Part shown: positions 43,203-50,040 of the stretch, one piece after another | How positions within the stretch are numbered: position 1 is the first letter of the stretch | Layout: each line of letters begins with the position of its first letter | Source of the DNA: a virus | Reading direction: 5' to 3' (one strand) | DNA length: 64,000 nt | IMG/VR virus record: IMGVR_UViG_3300008012_000024 | Coordinates: 1-64,000 of that record | Notes under the pieces: model-generated | Seen by the model: only the letters and a program-made list of their open reading frames with translations | Told to the model about the DNA's origin: nothing | Database searches by the model: none | Program-made: the position numbers and the translations under genes

Positions 43203-43231
43203 CAAAAAAAGAGAGGTTTCTTAACCTCTCT
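43203..43231 (-). terminator. Intrinsic terminator
   Basis: Minus-strand GAGAGGTT, loop AAGA, AACCTCTC, followed by seven T residues (210-204). It ends the small-gene transcript reading left from ~43.5 kb. Confidence 0.8.
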
Positions 43232-43319
43232 TATGTAAAAGTGTTAACTTTCCGTAAACTAAACCAAGAAATGCAATACTAAAAATAGAACCTAATGATA
43301 CTACTTATAATGCTTGCAC
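43221..43319 (-). pseudogene. Possible decayed membrane microprotein
   Basis: A GTG-started frame reads VQAL, then an in-frame TAA, then VVSLGSIFSIAFLGLVYGKLTLLHKRG and a TAA located in the loop of the terminator. The post-stop part is a textbook short membrane segment with a basic tail. Its stop placement copies the neighbouring gene, whose stop also sits in its terminator loop. A single base change in codon 5 would restore a 32-residue protein. It could also be chance; no alternative start for the downstream part is seen. Confidence 0.35.
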
Positions 43320-43326
43320 AATTGCC

Positions 43327-43491
43327 TCACTTATTATAAGTGTGACCGCGATAGCAGAAAGTACCATGTACTTCATCAGCACCTTGCTTACACTCATACT
43401 TGACACCACGATAAGTGGTCATTGCGATTTGAGCGTCGTGCAGTGCTGCTGCTTTTTTAATTTGCTTTTTAATGAGATTGAGGGTGTTCAT
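43327..43491 (-). CDS. DUF4278-like small protein
   Basis: 54 residues: MNTLNLIKKQIKKAAALHDAQIAMTTYRGVKYECKQGADEVHGTFCYRGHTYNK. The two YRG motifs (TYRGVKY and CYRGHTY) are the hallmark of DUF4278, a short family of cyanobacteria and their phages. The N-terminal helix is basic. Function unknown. It is preceded by weak purine signals only and stands in the run of tiny genes between 42.5 and 44.0 kb. Confidence 0.75.
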   Translation of the reverse strand: MNTLNLIKKQIKKAAALHDAQIAMTTYRGVKYECKQGADEVHGTFCYRGHTYNK

Positions 43492-43563
43492 TGTAGGTCT
43501 CCTAAAAGAATGGGTGAAAATTAACCTTCTCAGCTTTCGCTGGATCCGTTTTTTCCCGTTCCT

Positions 43564-43734
43564 TCAGTCGTTTGCGTCCCAGTAGAATTCACATTCAGGT
43601 ACAGATTCCTTTACGGTCTCTACCAATTCTACCACCACTTGTGGAGGTAGTTCTGATCTATTTTTTGTGATCCTGAACAATAATGCATCAGCATCAGTAC
43701 AAGTTATACTTGAATATAAAAGTAATTCTAGCAT
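43564..43734 (-). CDS. Small conserved cyanophage protein, twin-leader gene 2
   Basis: 56 residues: MLELLLYSSITCTDADALLFRITKNRSELPPQVVVELVETVKESVPECEFYWDAND. The hydrophobic start and T/C-DAD segment look like a short secreted or periplasmic protein, with two Cys that could pair. Similar proteins are common in cyanomyoviruses. Its ATG is preceded by CGTTCATCC, the same leader as the next gene upstream, and not by a Shine-Dalgarno sequence. Function unknown. Confidence 0.7.
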   Translation of the reverse strand: MLELLLYSSITCTDADALLFRITKNRSELPPQVVVELVETVKESVPECEFYWDAND

Positions 43735-43769
43735 GGGATGAACGCTCCGTTCCGCGACTTACTTGCGTC

Positions 43770-43970
43770 CTATGTATACACTCCGTTACATTCACCTGGT
43801 ACTTTTGATTTGAGGTAAGCGATTAGACTCAACTTCGACCGAAGGTCAAGGTTTGGATCTAATCGGATTTCCGTAGATCGTTGTAACCACCTTTCACAAG
43901 ACATGTGCCAATCGTAAGGATTAGCGTCATTATGATGGGCAAGGGTGAATGCCAGCAGTAGTGCTAACAT
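43770..43970 (-). CDS. Small conserved cyanophage protein with signal-like start, twin-leader gene 1
   Basis: 66 residues. MLALLLAFTLAHHNDANPYDWHMSCERWLQRSTEIRLDPNLDLRSKLSLIAYLKSKVPGECNGVYT. The first 12 residues form a short hydrophobic segment (signal or anchor), followed by a helical domain with two Cys (C25 and C61). It parallels the neighbouring gene: hydrophobic start, two Cys, end motif VPECE / VPGEC, so the two are probably ancient duplicates. It follows a good sigma70 promoter by about 20 bp. Confidence 0.7.
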   Translation of the reverse strand: MLALLLAFTLAHHNDANPYDWHMSCERWLQRSTEIRLDPNLDLRSKLSLIAYLKSKVPGECNGVYT

Positions 43971-43989
43971 TGGATGAACGTACTAGAGT

Positions 43990-44018
43990 ATTATAACTCC
44001 TATGTACTATGTAGTCAA
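43990..44018 (-). promoter_or_regulatory. Sigma70-type promoter for the small-gene cluster
   Basis: Minus-strand TTGACT (44018-44013), 17-bp spacer, TATAAT (43995-43990). Transcription would start ~43983 and serve the genes at 43770-43970, 43564-43734 and 43327-43491 up to the terminator at 43203. Confidence 0.8.
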
Positions 44019-44047
44019 GTAGTTATGTAACTTATGATACAATTTTA

Positions 44048-44070
44048 AAAAACCTTACAGGTTAAAAATT
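44048..44070 (-). terminator. Weak intrinsic terminator
   Basis: Minus-strand AACCT, loop GTA, AGGTT followed by a T-run (about 44065-44049). The stem is only 5 bp. It lies ~30 bp after the stop of the gene at 44102 and just before the promoter at 43990-44018. Confidence 0.4.
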
Positions 44071-44101
44071 TTGGCGAATTTTTTTCGGGGTTATTGGGAA
44101 A

Positions 44102-44461
44102 TCACTTTCGCTTTTTCTTTTCGGTGGGTGCTTTATACCCCCAGAGTTTTGGATTCACTGTACCATAACCAAAATCAATTTTCTGTATTGATCCTTTACC
44201 ATACTTATCATAATACATATCAAACAACTTAGATATTTTACTACATCTAGTAAGATCCATATACTCAATACCATCAACGATATACCAAATTAATCTGGCA
44301 TCATTTGGCCAAGATGGATCTTTAACTTGTTCTAAAGTTGCTTTCTCAACCAAAATACTACAACCATATCTAGCTGTGGAATTTTCTTTTTCTTCGTTAC
44401 TCCATTCCACAGATGATCCTCCAGTTTCCTTAGATTTTACTTCATCATAAGTCTCATTCAT
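44102..44461 (-). CDS. Conserved phage protein of unknown function
   Basis: 119 residues from the ATG at 44461-44459 (MNETYDEVKSKETGG), which overlaps the upstream stop as ATGA; the start at 44476 is less economical. The middle has ARYGCSILVEKATLEQVKDPSWPNDARLIWYIVDGIEYMDLTRCSKISKLFDMYYDKYG, a mixed alpha/beta domain, and the end is basic (KAPTEKKKRK). It occurs beside the DUF6433-like gene, as I recall from other cyanomyoviruses. No catalytic signature. Confidence 0.6.
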   Translation of the reverse strand: MNETYDEVKSKETGGSSVEWSNEEKENSTARYGCSILVEKATLEQVKDPSWPNDARLIWYIVDGIEYMDLTRCSKISKLFDMYYDKYGKGSIQKIDFGYGTVNPKLWGYKAPTEKKKRK

Positions 44462-45048
44462 GAGCGATTTCCCCATTTAATATCAGGATACGCAGTAGAA
44501 ACAATATCTTTAGTGATATTGTACTTGGTTTGCAGTTTTTTATCTTTAATTAAGATTAAAATTTCTGCTTCCAAAGGATGTAAACCCCTAAGCATATCAA
44601 TGAAAAGAGTTTCTCTCCTCATAGAATTCATACCAGGATTTCCACCACGAAGAAAATTATAAAACTTACGAAATTCTTTACGAATGGTAGTTTGCCCCTG
44701 ATCATTCATGCCAAGTGAGTTACTACCAAGTTCTTCCATTTTTTTAACTGCATCACCAATTTTGCCACTCATATCACCACTAAAAGCATTTTGTTCACCA
44801 TTAGTAGCATAAGGAACAGGTCCTTCTGGAAGAAGACTGATTACACTCTCATCAAAATTCCAAATAAAAACTGCTTTAAGAGAATTATCTCCGTATTTTT
44901 GAAGAACCTCAACTTTTTTTGCTTTACTACGCTGTTTGGAAGCTAATTGTAAAACTTCAAAAGCAAAAGGATTTTTTGCAAGATCTGGAATAGGTTTAGA
45001 TGCTGCTTTTTTCCTAGTCGTCGTCTTCTTCTGATTGGTTGTCGTCAT
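44458..45048 (-). CDS. Conserved phage protein (DUF6433-like)
   Basis: 196 residues from the ATG at 45048-45046 (MTTTNQKKTTTRKKAAS). The basic Thr/Lys start is followed by NPFAFEVLQLASKQRSKAKKVEVLQKYGDNSLKAVFIWNFDESVISLLPEGPVPY and FYNFLRGGNPGMNSMRRETLFIDMLRGLHPLEAEILILIKDKKLQTKYNITKDIVSTAYPDIKWG. The LRGLHP.EAEILILIKDK.L block is distinctive for a T4-like marine phage family that I associate with DUF6433. It may bind nucleic acid given its basic start and F.W core. Activity unknown. Confidence 0.65.
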   Translation of the reverse strand: MTTTNQKKTTTRKKAASKPIPDLAKNPFAFEVLQLASKQRSKAKKVEVLQKYGDNSLKAVFIWNFDESVISLLPEGPVPYATNGEQNAFSGDMSGKIGDAVKKMEELGSNSLGMNDQGQTTIRKEFRKFYNFLRGGNPGMNSMRRETLFIDMLRGLHPLEAEILILIKDKKLQTKYNITKDIVSTAYPDIKWGNRS

Positions 45049-45241
45049 AATAGTTTTCAAAATTAAATGCAATTACCTCATCGGGTATTAGGTTCCCGTT
45101 ACCATCAAACATTTCGGGATGAGGTCTTGGTACTTCCCGATAATTCATCATGTATTCTCTCGCGGTCCACCCAACAACAGTTCCTAGTATAAGAAACAAA
45201 ATAGTCAAAAATGATCCAAAAACTAAACTTACTGCTAACAT
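45014..45241 (-). CDS. Small single-pass membrane protein
   Basis: 75 residues: a long N-terminal hydrophobic segment (MLAVSLVFGSFLTILFLILGTVVGW), then a soluble part (REYMMNYREVPRPHPEMFDGNGNLIPDEVIAFNFENYYDD) with an acidic end. The last 35 bp are read in a second frame as the start of the next gene. Ribosome site AAGAGGTAAG precedes the ATG. Similar membrane-anchored small proteins with PHPEM...DG.G.. are common in cyanophages. Probable inner-membrane location; role unknown. Confidence 0.7.
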   Translation of the reverse strand: MLAVSLVFGSFLTILFLILGTVVGWTAREYMMNYREVPRPHPEMFDGNGNLIPDEVIAFNFENYYDDNQSEEDDD

Positions 45242-45261
45242 TGTTCTTACCTCTTAGGAAA

Positions 45262-45450
45262 CTATTTTTCTTTTTTCTTTATATTTAAAGAAAATTCAAA
45301 ATAAAGATTAATTTCCCTTCTACGAAAATTTAATACTTTATTTGTAATAAAGTGTATAACGTTGGGTTTTTTCTTTTTGCCTCCGCGTAAAACAAATTCA
45401 ACTCCTCGGTTAATAGGAATCTTAGAATTATTTATATTGTTATTAGACAA
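45262..45450 (-). CDS. Hypothetical basic small protein
   Basis: 62 residues if it begins at TTG (45450-45448), overlapping the end of the glutaredoxin gene by 8 bp: MSNNNINNSKIPINRGVEFVLRGGKKKKPNVIHFITNKVLNFRRREINLYFEFSLNIKKKEK. It is very basic. The REINLYFEFSL strand suggests a real fold. A TTG start and lack of a known match make it uncertain. It is kept because the frame is compactly placed between neighbours. Confidence 0.4.
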   Translation of the reverse strand: MSNNNINNSKIPINRGVEFVLRGGKKKKPNVIHFITNKVLNFRRREINLYFEFSLNIKKKEK

Positions 45451-45676
45451 ATTGTTTTTCTTTTAAAAATTTAATTGTATCTGTACATCCACCCAAGTAT
45501 TCATCTTCATAAATTACTTGAGGAAAAGTTGATTCACTTCCAAATTTAGAAATAAAATCATCCCTGGTAAAATCTTTTCCCAGAGTAAGTTCCTCATAAG
45601 AGTTACCTGTTAATTCTATCACTTGTTTAACTTTATAGCAATACTTACAATTTTTTCTAGTAAAAATTTTAAACAA
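45443..45676 (-). CDS. Glutaredoxin
   Basis: 77 residues. MFKIFTRKNCKYCYKVKQVIEL has the CxxC redox motif (Cys10, Cys13) after the first strand. STFPQVIYEDEYLGGCTDTIKFL gives the cis-Pro segment (TFPQVI) and the GG-C-TD motif of the glutathione-binding groove. Standard size for phage glutaredoxins. It could reduce ribonucleotide reductase for dNTP synthesis. It is the last clear gene before the glycan cassette and shares its direction. Confidence 0.85.
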   Translation of the reverse strand: MFKIFTRKNCKYCYKVKQVIELTGNSYEELTLGKDFTRDDFISKFGSESTFPQVIYEDEYLGGCTDTIKFLKEKQFV

Positions 45677-45694
45677 AATTAAATTCCTCCTTTT

Positions 45695-46516
45695 CTATAC
45701 TCCATCCTCATGCCAACATTCATTGTAACCATTTTTTTGATCATCATATGGGTATGACATAAGATCTTTTTTAGGCCATTTTAAATCAATACCTTTTTTA
45801 GGGAAAGATTTAAATAACCTTTTTGATAGATTAGTGCTAATCTCATGAGATTCATCCCATTGTTGACAATTATCATATAGATACTTATCTTGTTGGATTA
45901 GCATTATCTTGACACGATCATCAAAATTAGAACAATAATGTGCTCCAATATAAGTTTCAGATCTAGTAAAATATGGATAATATTTCCACAGATCATTCTT
46001 TGATATTTTTACCAGATCTGTAATGTTATATGTTTTTAATGGTATATCAAATAATTTATATAAATCTTCAGTTTTTCCCCAGAAAAGATGATCTCTGGGG
46101 TGGAATAGAAGATGTGGATATAATCCTGGTACAAATATACGATCTTTCTCTCTGTTCTCTATAAAAAATTCATACATATTGAGCATACTCTTATGATCAT
46201 ATAACTGATCGGTACGCATTTTTATAGAATACTCTGTTGTAGATTTTTTTATACCACTGAAAGAGGAGAAAATTTGAAGATTGACATTATCATCTCCAGT
46301 ATTTGTAGGTTTTTTGTTCGGTACTAATACAATTCTATCTACATTTTTATCAATAATATCTCTGAGGGATGATAAATCATCATCATCCCAACAGGATAAA
46401 ATTATATTATTAACGAAAGGAATATTTAAATAACTTTCTATTACATCATTGGTAAATTCATCATATTTTCCTTGCAGAATAATATCATGTTTTTCATACT
46501 CATTATTATTCCGCAT
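45695..46516 (-). CDS. WavE-family polysaccharide synthesis protein
   Basis: 273 residues. HDIILQGKYDEFTNDVIESYLNIPFVNNIILSCWDDD, then TEYSIKMRTDQLYDHKSMLNMYEFF and DHLFWGKTEDLYKLFDIPL, match the WavE lipopolysaccharide family (I.QG......T...I.SY....P...IILSTW, +R.D.). WavE proteins are GT-like enzymes of outer-core LPS. The D in MRTDQ may be the metal or sugar-nucleotide contact. It ends the glycan cassette (gap to the GT25 gene: 2 bp) and precedes glutaredoxin. Function inferred from family. Confidence 0.65.
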   Translation of the reverse strand: MRNNNEYEKHDIILQGKYDEFTNDVIESYLNIPFVNNIILSCWDDDDLSSLRDIIDKNVDRIVLVPNKKPTNTGDDNVNLQIFSSFSGIKKSTTEYSIKMRTDQLYDHKSMLNMYEFFIENREKDRIFVPGLYPHLLFHPRDHLFWGKTEDLYKLFDIPLKTYNITDLVKISKNDLWKYYPYFTRSETYIGAHYCSNFDDRVKIMLIQQDKYLYDNCQQWDESHEISTNLSKRLFKSFPKKGIDLKWPKKDLMSYPYDDQKNGYNECWHEDGV

Positions 46517-46518
46517 GA

Positions 46519-49500
46519 CTACTTTTTTTCGCGTTCAATATCATAGTGCTTCAAATTATCAACAATAAGATTATGATAATACGGAGTAAGATTATAGTTA
46601 TCAATCAAATCTAGAAAAATTTCTTTAGATTCTTCAACTTTACCCCAGTACCAACCAGAAGATGCTTTTTCAAAAAGTAAACCAAGTCTTCCAGGATATT
46701 CAACATCATGTGTTGTTTTTGGAGAATCAAAATCAGATAAAGTCAAACCCTGGCAGGCAAATTGATAACAGTGACTCCACTGCGATCTTTTCTCATGGAA
46801 TCTTGCAAGCAAAAAGTATGCTTCTGGTCTAGTTGGTTTTATACATAACGCTTGCTGCAGTAATGATTCTGCTGTACCATCTCTTGTTCCTTGTTTATCA
46901 TAACAATGATGGCACTTAATTATTGCTTCATATTGCATATCTTCACTTTCAAACCTTTCAGCGGCTCTCAAGAAATATGAAAGTGCTGGTGCAGTGTGCC
47001 CTTCTTTTTCATACCATATTCCAAGGTTGTAATTTTTTTGTGCATCCTCACAATCTAAAGAATATTCATACAATAACTGCTCTAACTCAGTCCTTTCCCT
47101 TCCAATACTTTTTTTTTCTTCTACAATTTCAGTATCTTTTTCGGAAGTTACAGAAAGCAGTGCGCCAAGTGAAACATTGTTATTTTTCCACCAATCTGTG
47201 ACAAATTTATATGTTTCAACATGATGTGCTTTGTTTTTATCAGATAATCCCTCTTTCCCATAAAAAGTAGAAGGATGATTTTGATCTTCAACAAAAAGAT
47301 TTATAGAATAAACTTTACCAAGTCCATAGAAAATTACATTTTCTGGCATTGGATAAAAATTGGAGTTTGGAATATTTAAAGTATAAGTATTATTATCAAA
47401 ATAATGATCAATTATTTTTTTAGCATACCCTCTGGTTAAAATATATGCGGTTACAGACCAATCATACATTGATCTATCACGCAATCTCACTTCTTCCTGA
47501 CCATCTCGTACACAGCAGAGTTGAACACATTCAGCATCTTCTGGAAGACTTTGAATAAATTCTGTCCAAGAAAAATTCCAATCATTAACAGTCTCAAGGC
47601 TTAGATCATCTTCACAAAAGAATGCATACTCTTCATCAGTTTCATCATACCACTTTTTAATCATCTTGATATGAGATACTACACATCCCTTTGTACCATC
47701 ATCAAGTATATGTAACTGCTCTCCTTCTAATTTATCATCAGATTCAGAAAATCTCTTGGAAATTACACCAACAGTTTTTTCTACACCACAACTAAAAAAT
47801 TGTTTATTAAGTTTATTTCTCCGTTCAACACTTTCCTCTAAACTTATATAGTAAACGCTAGGAAAGTTTACAAATTTTATTTTGTTTGGTATCTCTTTAC
47901 TTTGATTCAATTTAAATGCCATTTCTTTCCATTTATTAAGGACAATATTGTGTGAATTATGATGGTGAACATTTACATTATCATCTTCACCGTCAATTTG
48001 ATATGATGCTTTAAAGGAAATATCTTCTAAAAAGAGAGGAATTACATAAACTTCATCACTCAATCCAAAGATAATAGTTTCAATAACTGGTACAATAGCC
48101 CAGTCTGGTCTGTATTCTACATCGTGACATTTGGAATCAAGATGGAATACATCATCATAATAATATGTATCAATCAATTTTTGTGCATATTTTCTACTAA
48201 TTAAGTATGCACATCCAGACCAATCACTCCATTCTCTAGTTTTAAATTTAATATCTAAACCATACTCATATTCTCTAAGTAAACAAAGTTGAACACATTC
48301 CCATTGTGGAGGTAAAGAGTTAAAAAACTCTTCCCATGTAAAGTCCCAATATTTTACAGATTCTAAGGAGATATCATCTTCACAGAAAAAAGCATATTCC
48401 TCTTCAGTGTCATTCAACCATTCTTTAATGGCCTTTAAATGAGAAGTTACTGGACCTCTACTACCAATACTTAATCGATGTAAGTACCCACTTTGAATTT
48501 GATGCTCACTATCATCATATTTTTTAAATATATGAGGAGTTATATGATCTTCTAGTATACCATACTCTGAAAATATTTTATATAAATTTTCTCTCCTCTC
48601 TTCAGAATGTTCAACACTAATAAAATTAACTGGTGGAAGATTTTTTAATTTATTTTTATCCAGTTGATGTTGGTTATTATCAATAGATGCTGTGTAATAA
48701 CGACCACCTTCAGAAGAAACTATCCATTTAGTTTCACACTTAACGTATGCTCCAGATACTTCATCCACTTTAGCACGGTTAATCTGATTGTGTTTCATTG
48801 CTAAAACGTAATCAGTTTGCCATTCTAAATCATCACCACTATAACAACCAGAAAGATTTGCTCTTATAATATCTCTTATTTCTCTTTGCTCATAGGTTGA
48901 ACGAAAGTTTTCAAATCGTTTATTGTCTGGATGAGGCATGTGAATTAGATGATAATCAAAATCTAATTTCTTGTGCTCTAATCCATAAATCTCTAATCTT
49001 TTATAAATCTCATCATCTTCAAATGAGTAAAAATCTGAAAACGATTCGTTATATCCACCAATATTAATAAAATGTTCCTTTGAAACAAAAAGAAGACCTG
49101 TCAAATACCTATAGTATGAACTATAAGAATTGTAATAATCTTGTATTTGCTCAACACTCATCTTCATTTTATCAAATTTATGAAGACCACTCTCTTCATC
49201 ATAAAATTCTGGACTTTTTATAGAAGATTTTCCACTAACAAATGAATTTTCATCAATCTTATATTTGTTGAAAAAGGAATAATATGGACTCATTATATAA
49301 TCACAATCAACCTTAAGTATGTAATCTCCAGTCGCTTGTTGAGCAGCCAAGTTTAATGGTTGTGGTTGATTAAAATACTCAACATCATCTACACGAATGA
49401 TTTTAATCCTTTCGTCCAGTTGAGTTAGATTTTTTAATGGTTTGTCAGATTTCCAATCAACAATAATAATTTCTGATATTTCTGAGTAATTTAACCAAGA

Positions 49501-49563
49501 ATTTAATGAAACTCTTAATGCTTCATTTCTATTTTTACAAGCACATATTAATGAAATCTTCAT
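46519..49563 (-). CDS. Four-module glycosyltransferase: GT2-GT25-GT25-TPR
   Basis: 1014 residues. Residues 1-230: a GT2 domain (SLICACKNRNEAL, then the DCD motif at 86-88, and the GGYNESFSDFYSFEDDEIYKR acceptor-site block). Residues ~294-540: a GT25-like domain (SVEHSEERRENLYKIF, EYAFFCEDDISLES with Glu375-Asp377, then SGCAYLISRKYAQKLI). Residues ~550-780: a second GT25-like domain (SLEESVERRNKL, CEDDLSLET with 631-633, TAYILTRGYAKKII). Residues 817-1014: TPR-like helices (NYNLGIWYEKEGHTAPALSYFLRAAERFE, RPEAYFLLARFHEKRSQW). The two GT25 domains are clear tandem duplicates. The fusion could build a short oligosaccharide by itself. Overlaps the GDPD-like gene by 4 bp. Confidence 0.85.
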   Translation of the reverse strand: MKISLICACKNRNEALRVSLNSWLNYSEISEIIIVDWKSDKPLKNLTQLDERIKIIRVDDVEYFNQPQPLNLAAQQATGDYILKVDCDYIMSPYYSFFNKYKIDENSFVSGKSSIKSPEFYDEESGLHKFDKMKMSVEQIQDYYNSYSSYYRYLTGLLFVSKEHFINIGGYNESFSDFYSFEDDEIYKRLEIYGLEHKKLDFDYHLIHMPHPDNKRFENFRSTYEQREIRDIIRANLSGCYSGDDLEWQTDYVLAMKHNQINRAKVDEVSGAYVKCETKWIVSSEGGRYYTASIDNNQHQLDKNKLKNLPPVNFISVEHSEERRENLYKIFSEYGILEDHITPHIFKKYDDSEHQIQSGYLHRLSIGSRGPVTSHLKAIKEWLNDTEEEYAFFCEDDISLESVKYWDFTWEEFFNSLPPQWECVQLCLLREYEYGLDIKFKTREWSDWSGCAYLISRKYAQKLIDTYYYDDVFHLDSKCHDVEYRPDWAIVPVIETIIFGLSDEVYVIPLFLEDISFKASYQIDGEDDNVNVHHHNSHNIVLNKWKEMAFKLNQSKEIPNKIKFVNFPSVYYISLEESVERRNKLNKQFFSCGVEKTVGVISKRFSESDDKLEGEQLHILDDGTKGCVVSHIKMIKKWYDETDEEYAFFCEDDLSLETVNDWNFSWTEFIQSLPEDAECVQLCCVRDGQEEVRLRDRSMYDWSVTAYILTRGYAKKIIDHYFDNNTYTLNIPNSNFYPMPENVIFYGLGKVYSINLFVEDQNHPSTFYGKEGLSDKNKAHHVETYKFVTDWWKNNNVSLGALLSVTSEKDTEIVEEKKSIGRERTELEQLLYEYSLDCEDAQKNYNLGIWYEKEGHTAPALSYFLRAAERFESEDMQYEAIIKCHHCYDKQGTRDGTAESLLQQALCIKPTRPEAYFLLARFHEKRSQWSHCYQFACQGLTLSDFDSPKTTHDVEYPGRLGLLFEKASSGWYWGKVEESKEIFLDLIDNYNLTPYYHNLIVDNLKHYDIEREKK

Positions 49564-50039
49564 TCAGACAACTCTCTCCTATAATAATTACAATTATCTG
49601 TACAGATACCTTTTGTTGATAATATTCTATCGTATCTTTCTTCGTATTTATTGTAATAAGAAATGGACTCTGGTAGAACAATGATTGAGTTATTATATGG
49701 TATTTGTCCTACTAATACCCACCCAATACCCCTACTGGTTAAAGCATACCTATCATTTTCATGATAGAAGTAATGTAAATTCATGACCGTAGAAGAGCAG
49801 AACTCTAAGGATTCACGATCTTTACAGTGAATCCAGAGTCTTTCTCTATGCTTATAAAGCCACCCAAGTTTCAATGGATATTGAGGTTTATCATGTCCAA
49901 GAAAAAGTTGTTTATCTTTCGATCTCAAATCAATTTCTACGTCATATCCCATCGATAAGGCTTCATCAATGTAATCTGGACTATTTTCCCTTTCAGGATT
50001 AGGACCATCTACATTTCCCCTATGAGCAATGATAATCAT
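49560..50039 (-). CDS. Minimal GDPD-like phosphodiesterase
   Basis: 159 residues, about two thirds of a normal glycerophosphodiester phosphodiesterase. The full catalytic string is present: HRGN (His6-Arg7), EN (Glu18-Asn19), EIDLR (Glu35, Asp37) and GHD (His49), i.e. the HR...EN...ExD...H pattern on a TIM-barrel start. Later strands are WIHCKDRES and IGWVLVGQIPYNNSIIVLPES. Such short forms occur in surface-polysaccharide clusters. It could hydrolyse a phosphodiester on a sugar or glycerol product or remodel a phospho-linked side chain. It starts 1 bp after the RLP stop, so the two are coupled. Activity inferred. Confidence 0.7.
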   Translation of the reverse strand: MIIIAHRGNVDGPNPERENSPDYIDEALSMGYDVEIDLRSKDKQLFLGHDKPQYPLKLGWLYKHRERLWIHCKDRESLEFCSSTVMNLHYFYHENDRYALTSRGIGWVLVGQIPYNNSIIVLPESISYYNKYEERYDRILSTKGICTDNCNYYRRELSE

Positions 50040-50040
50040 A

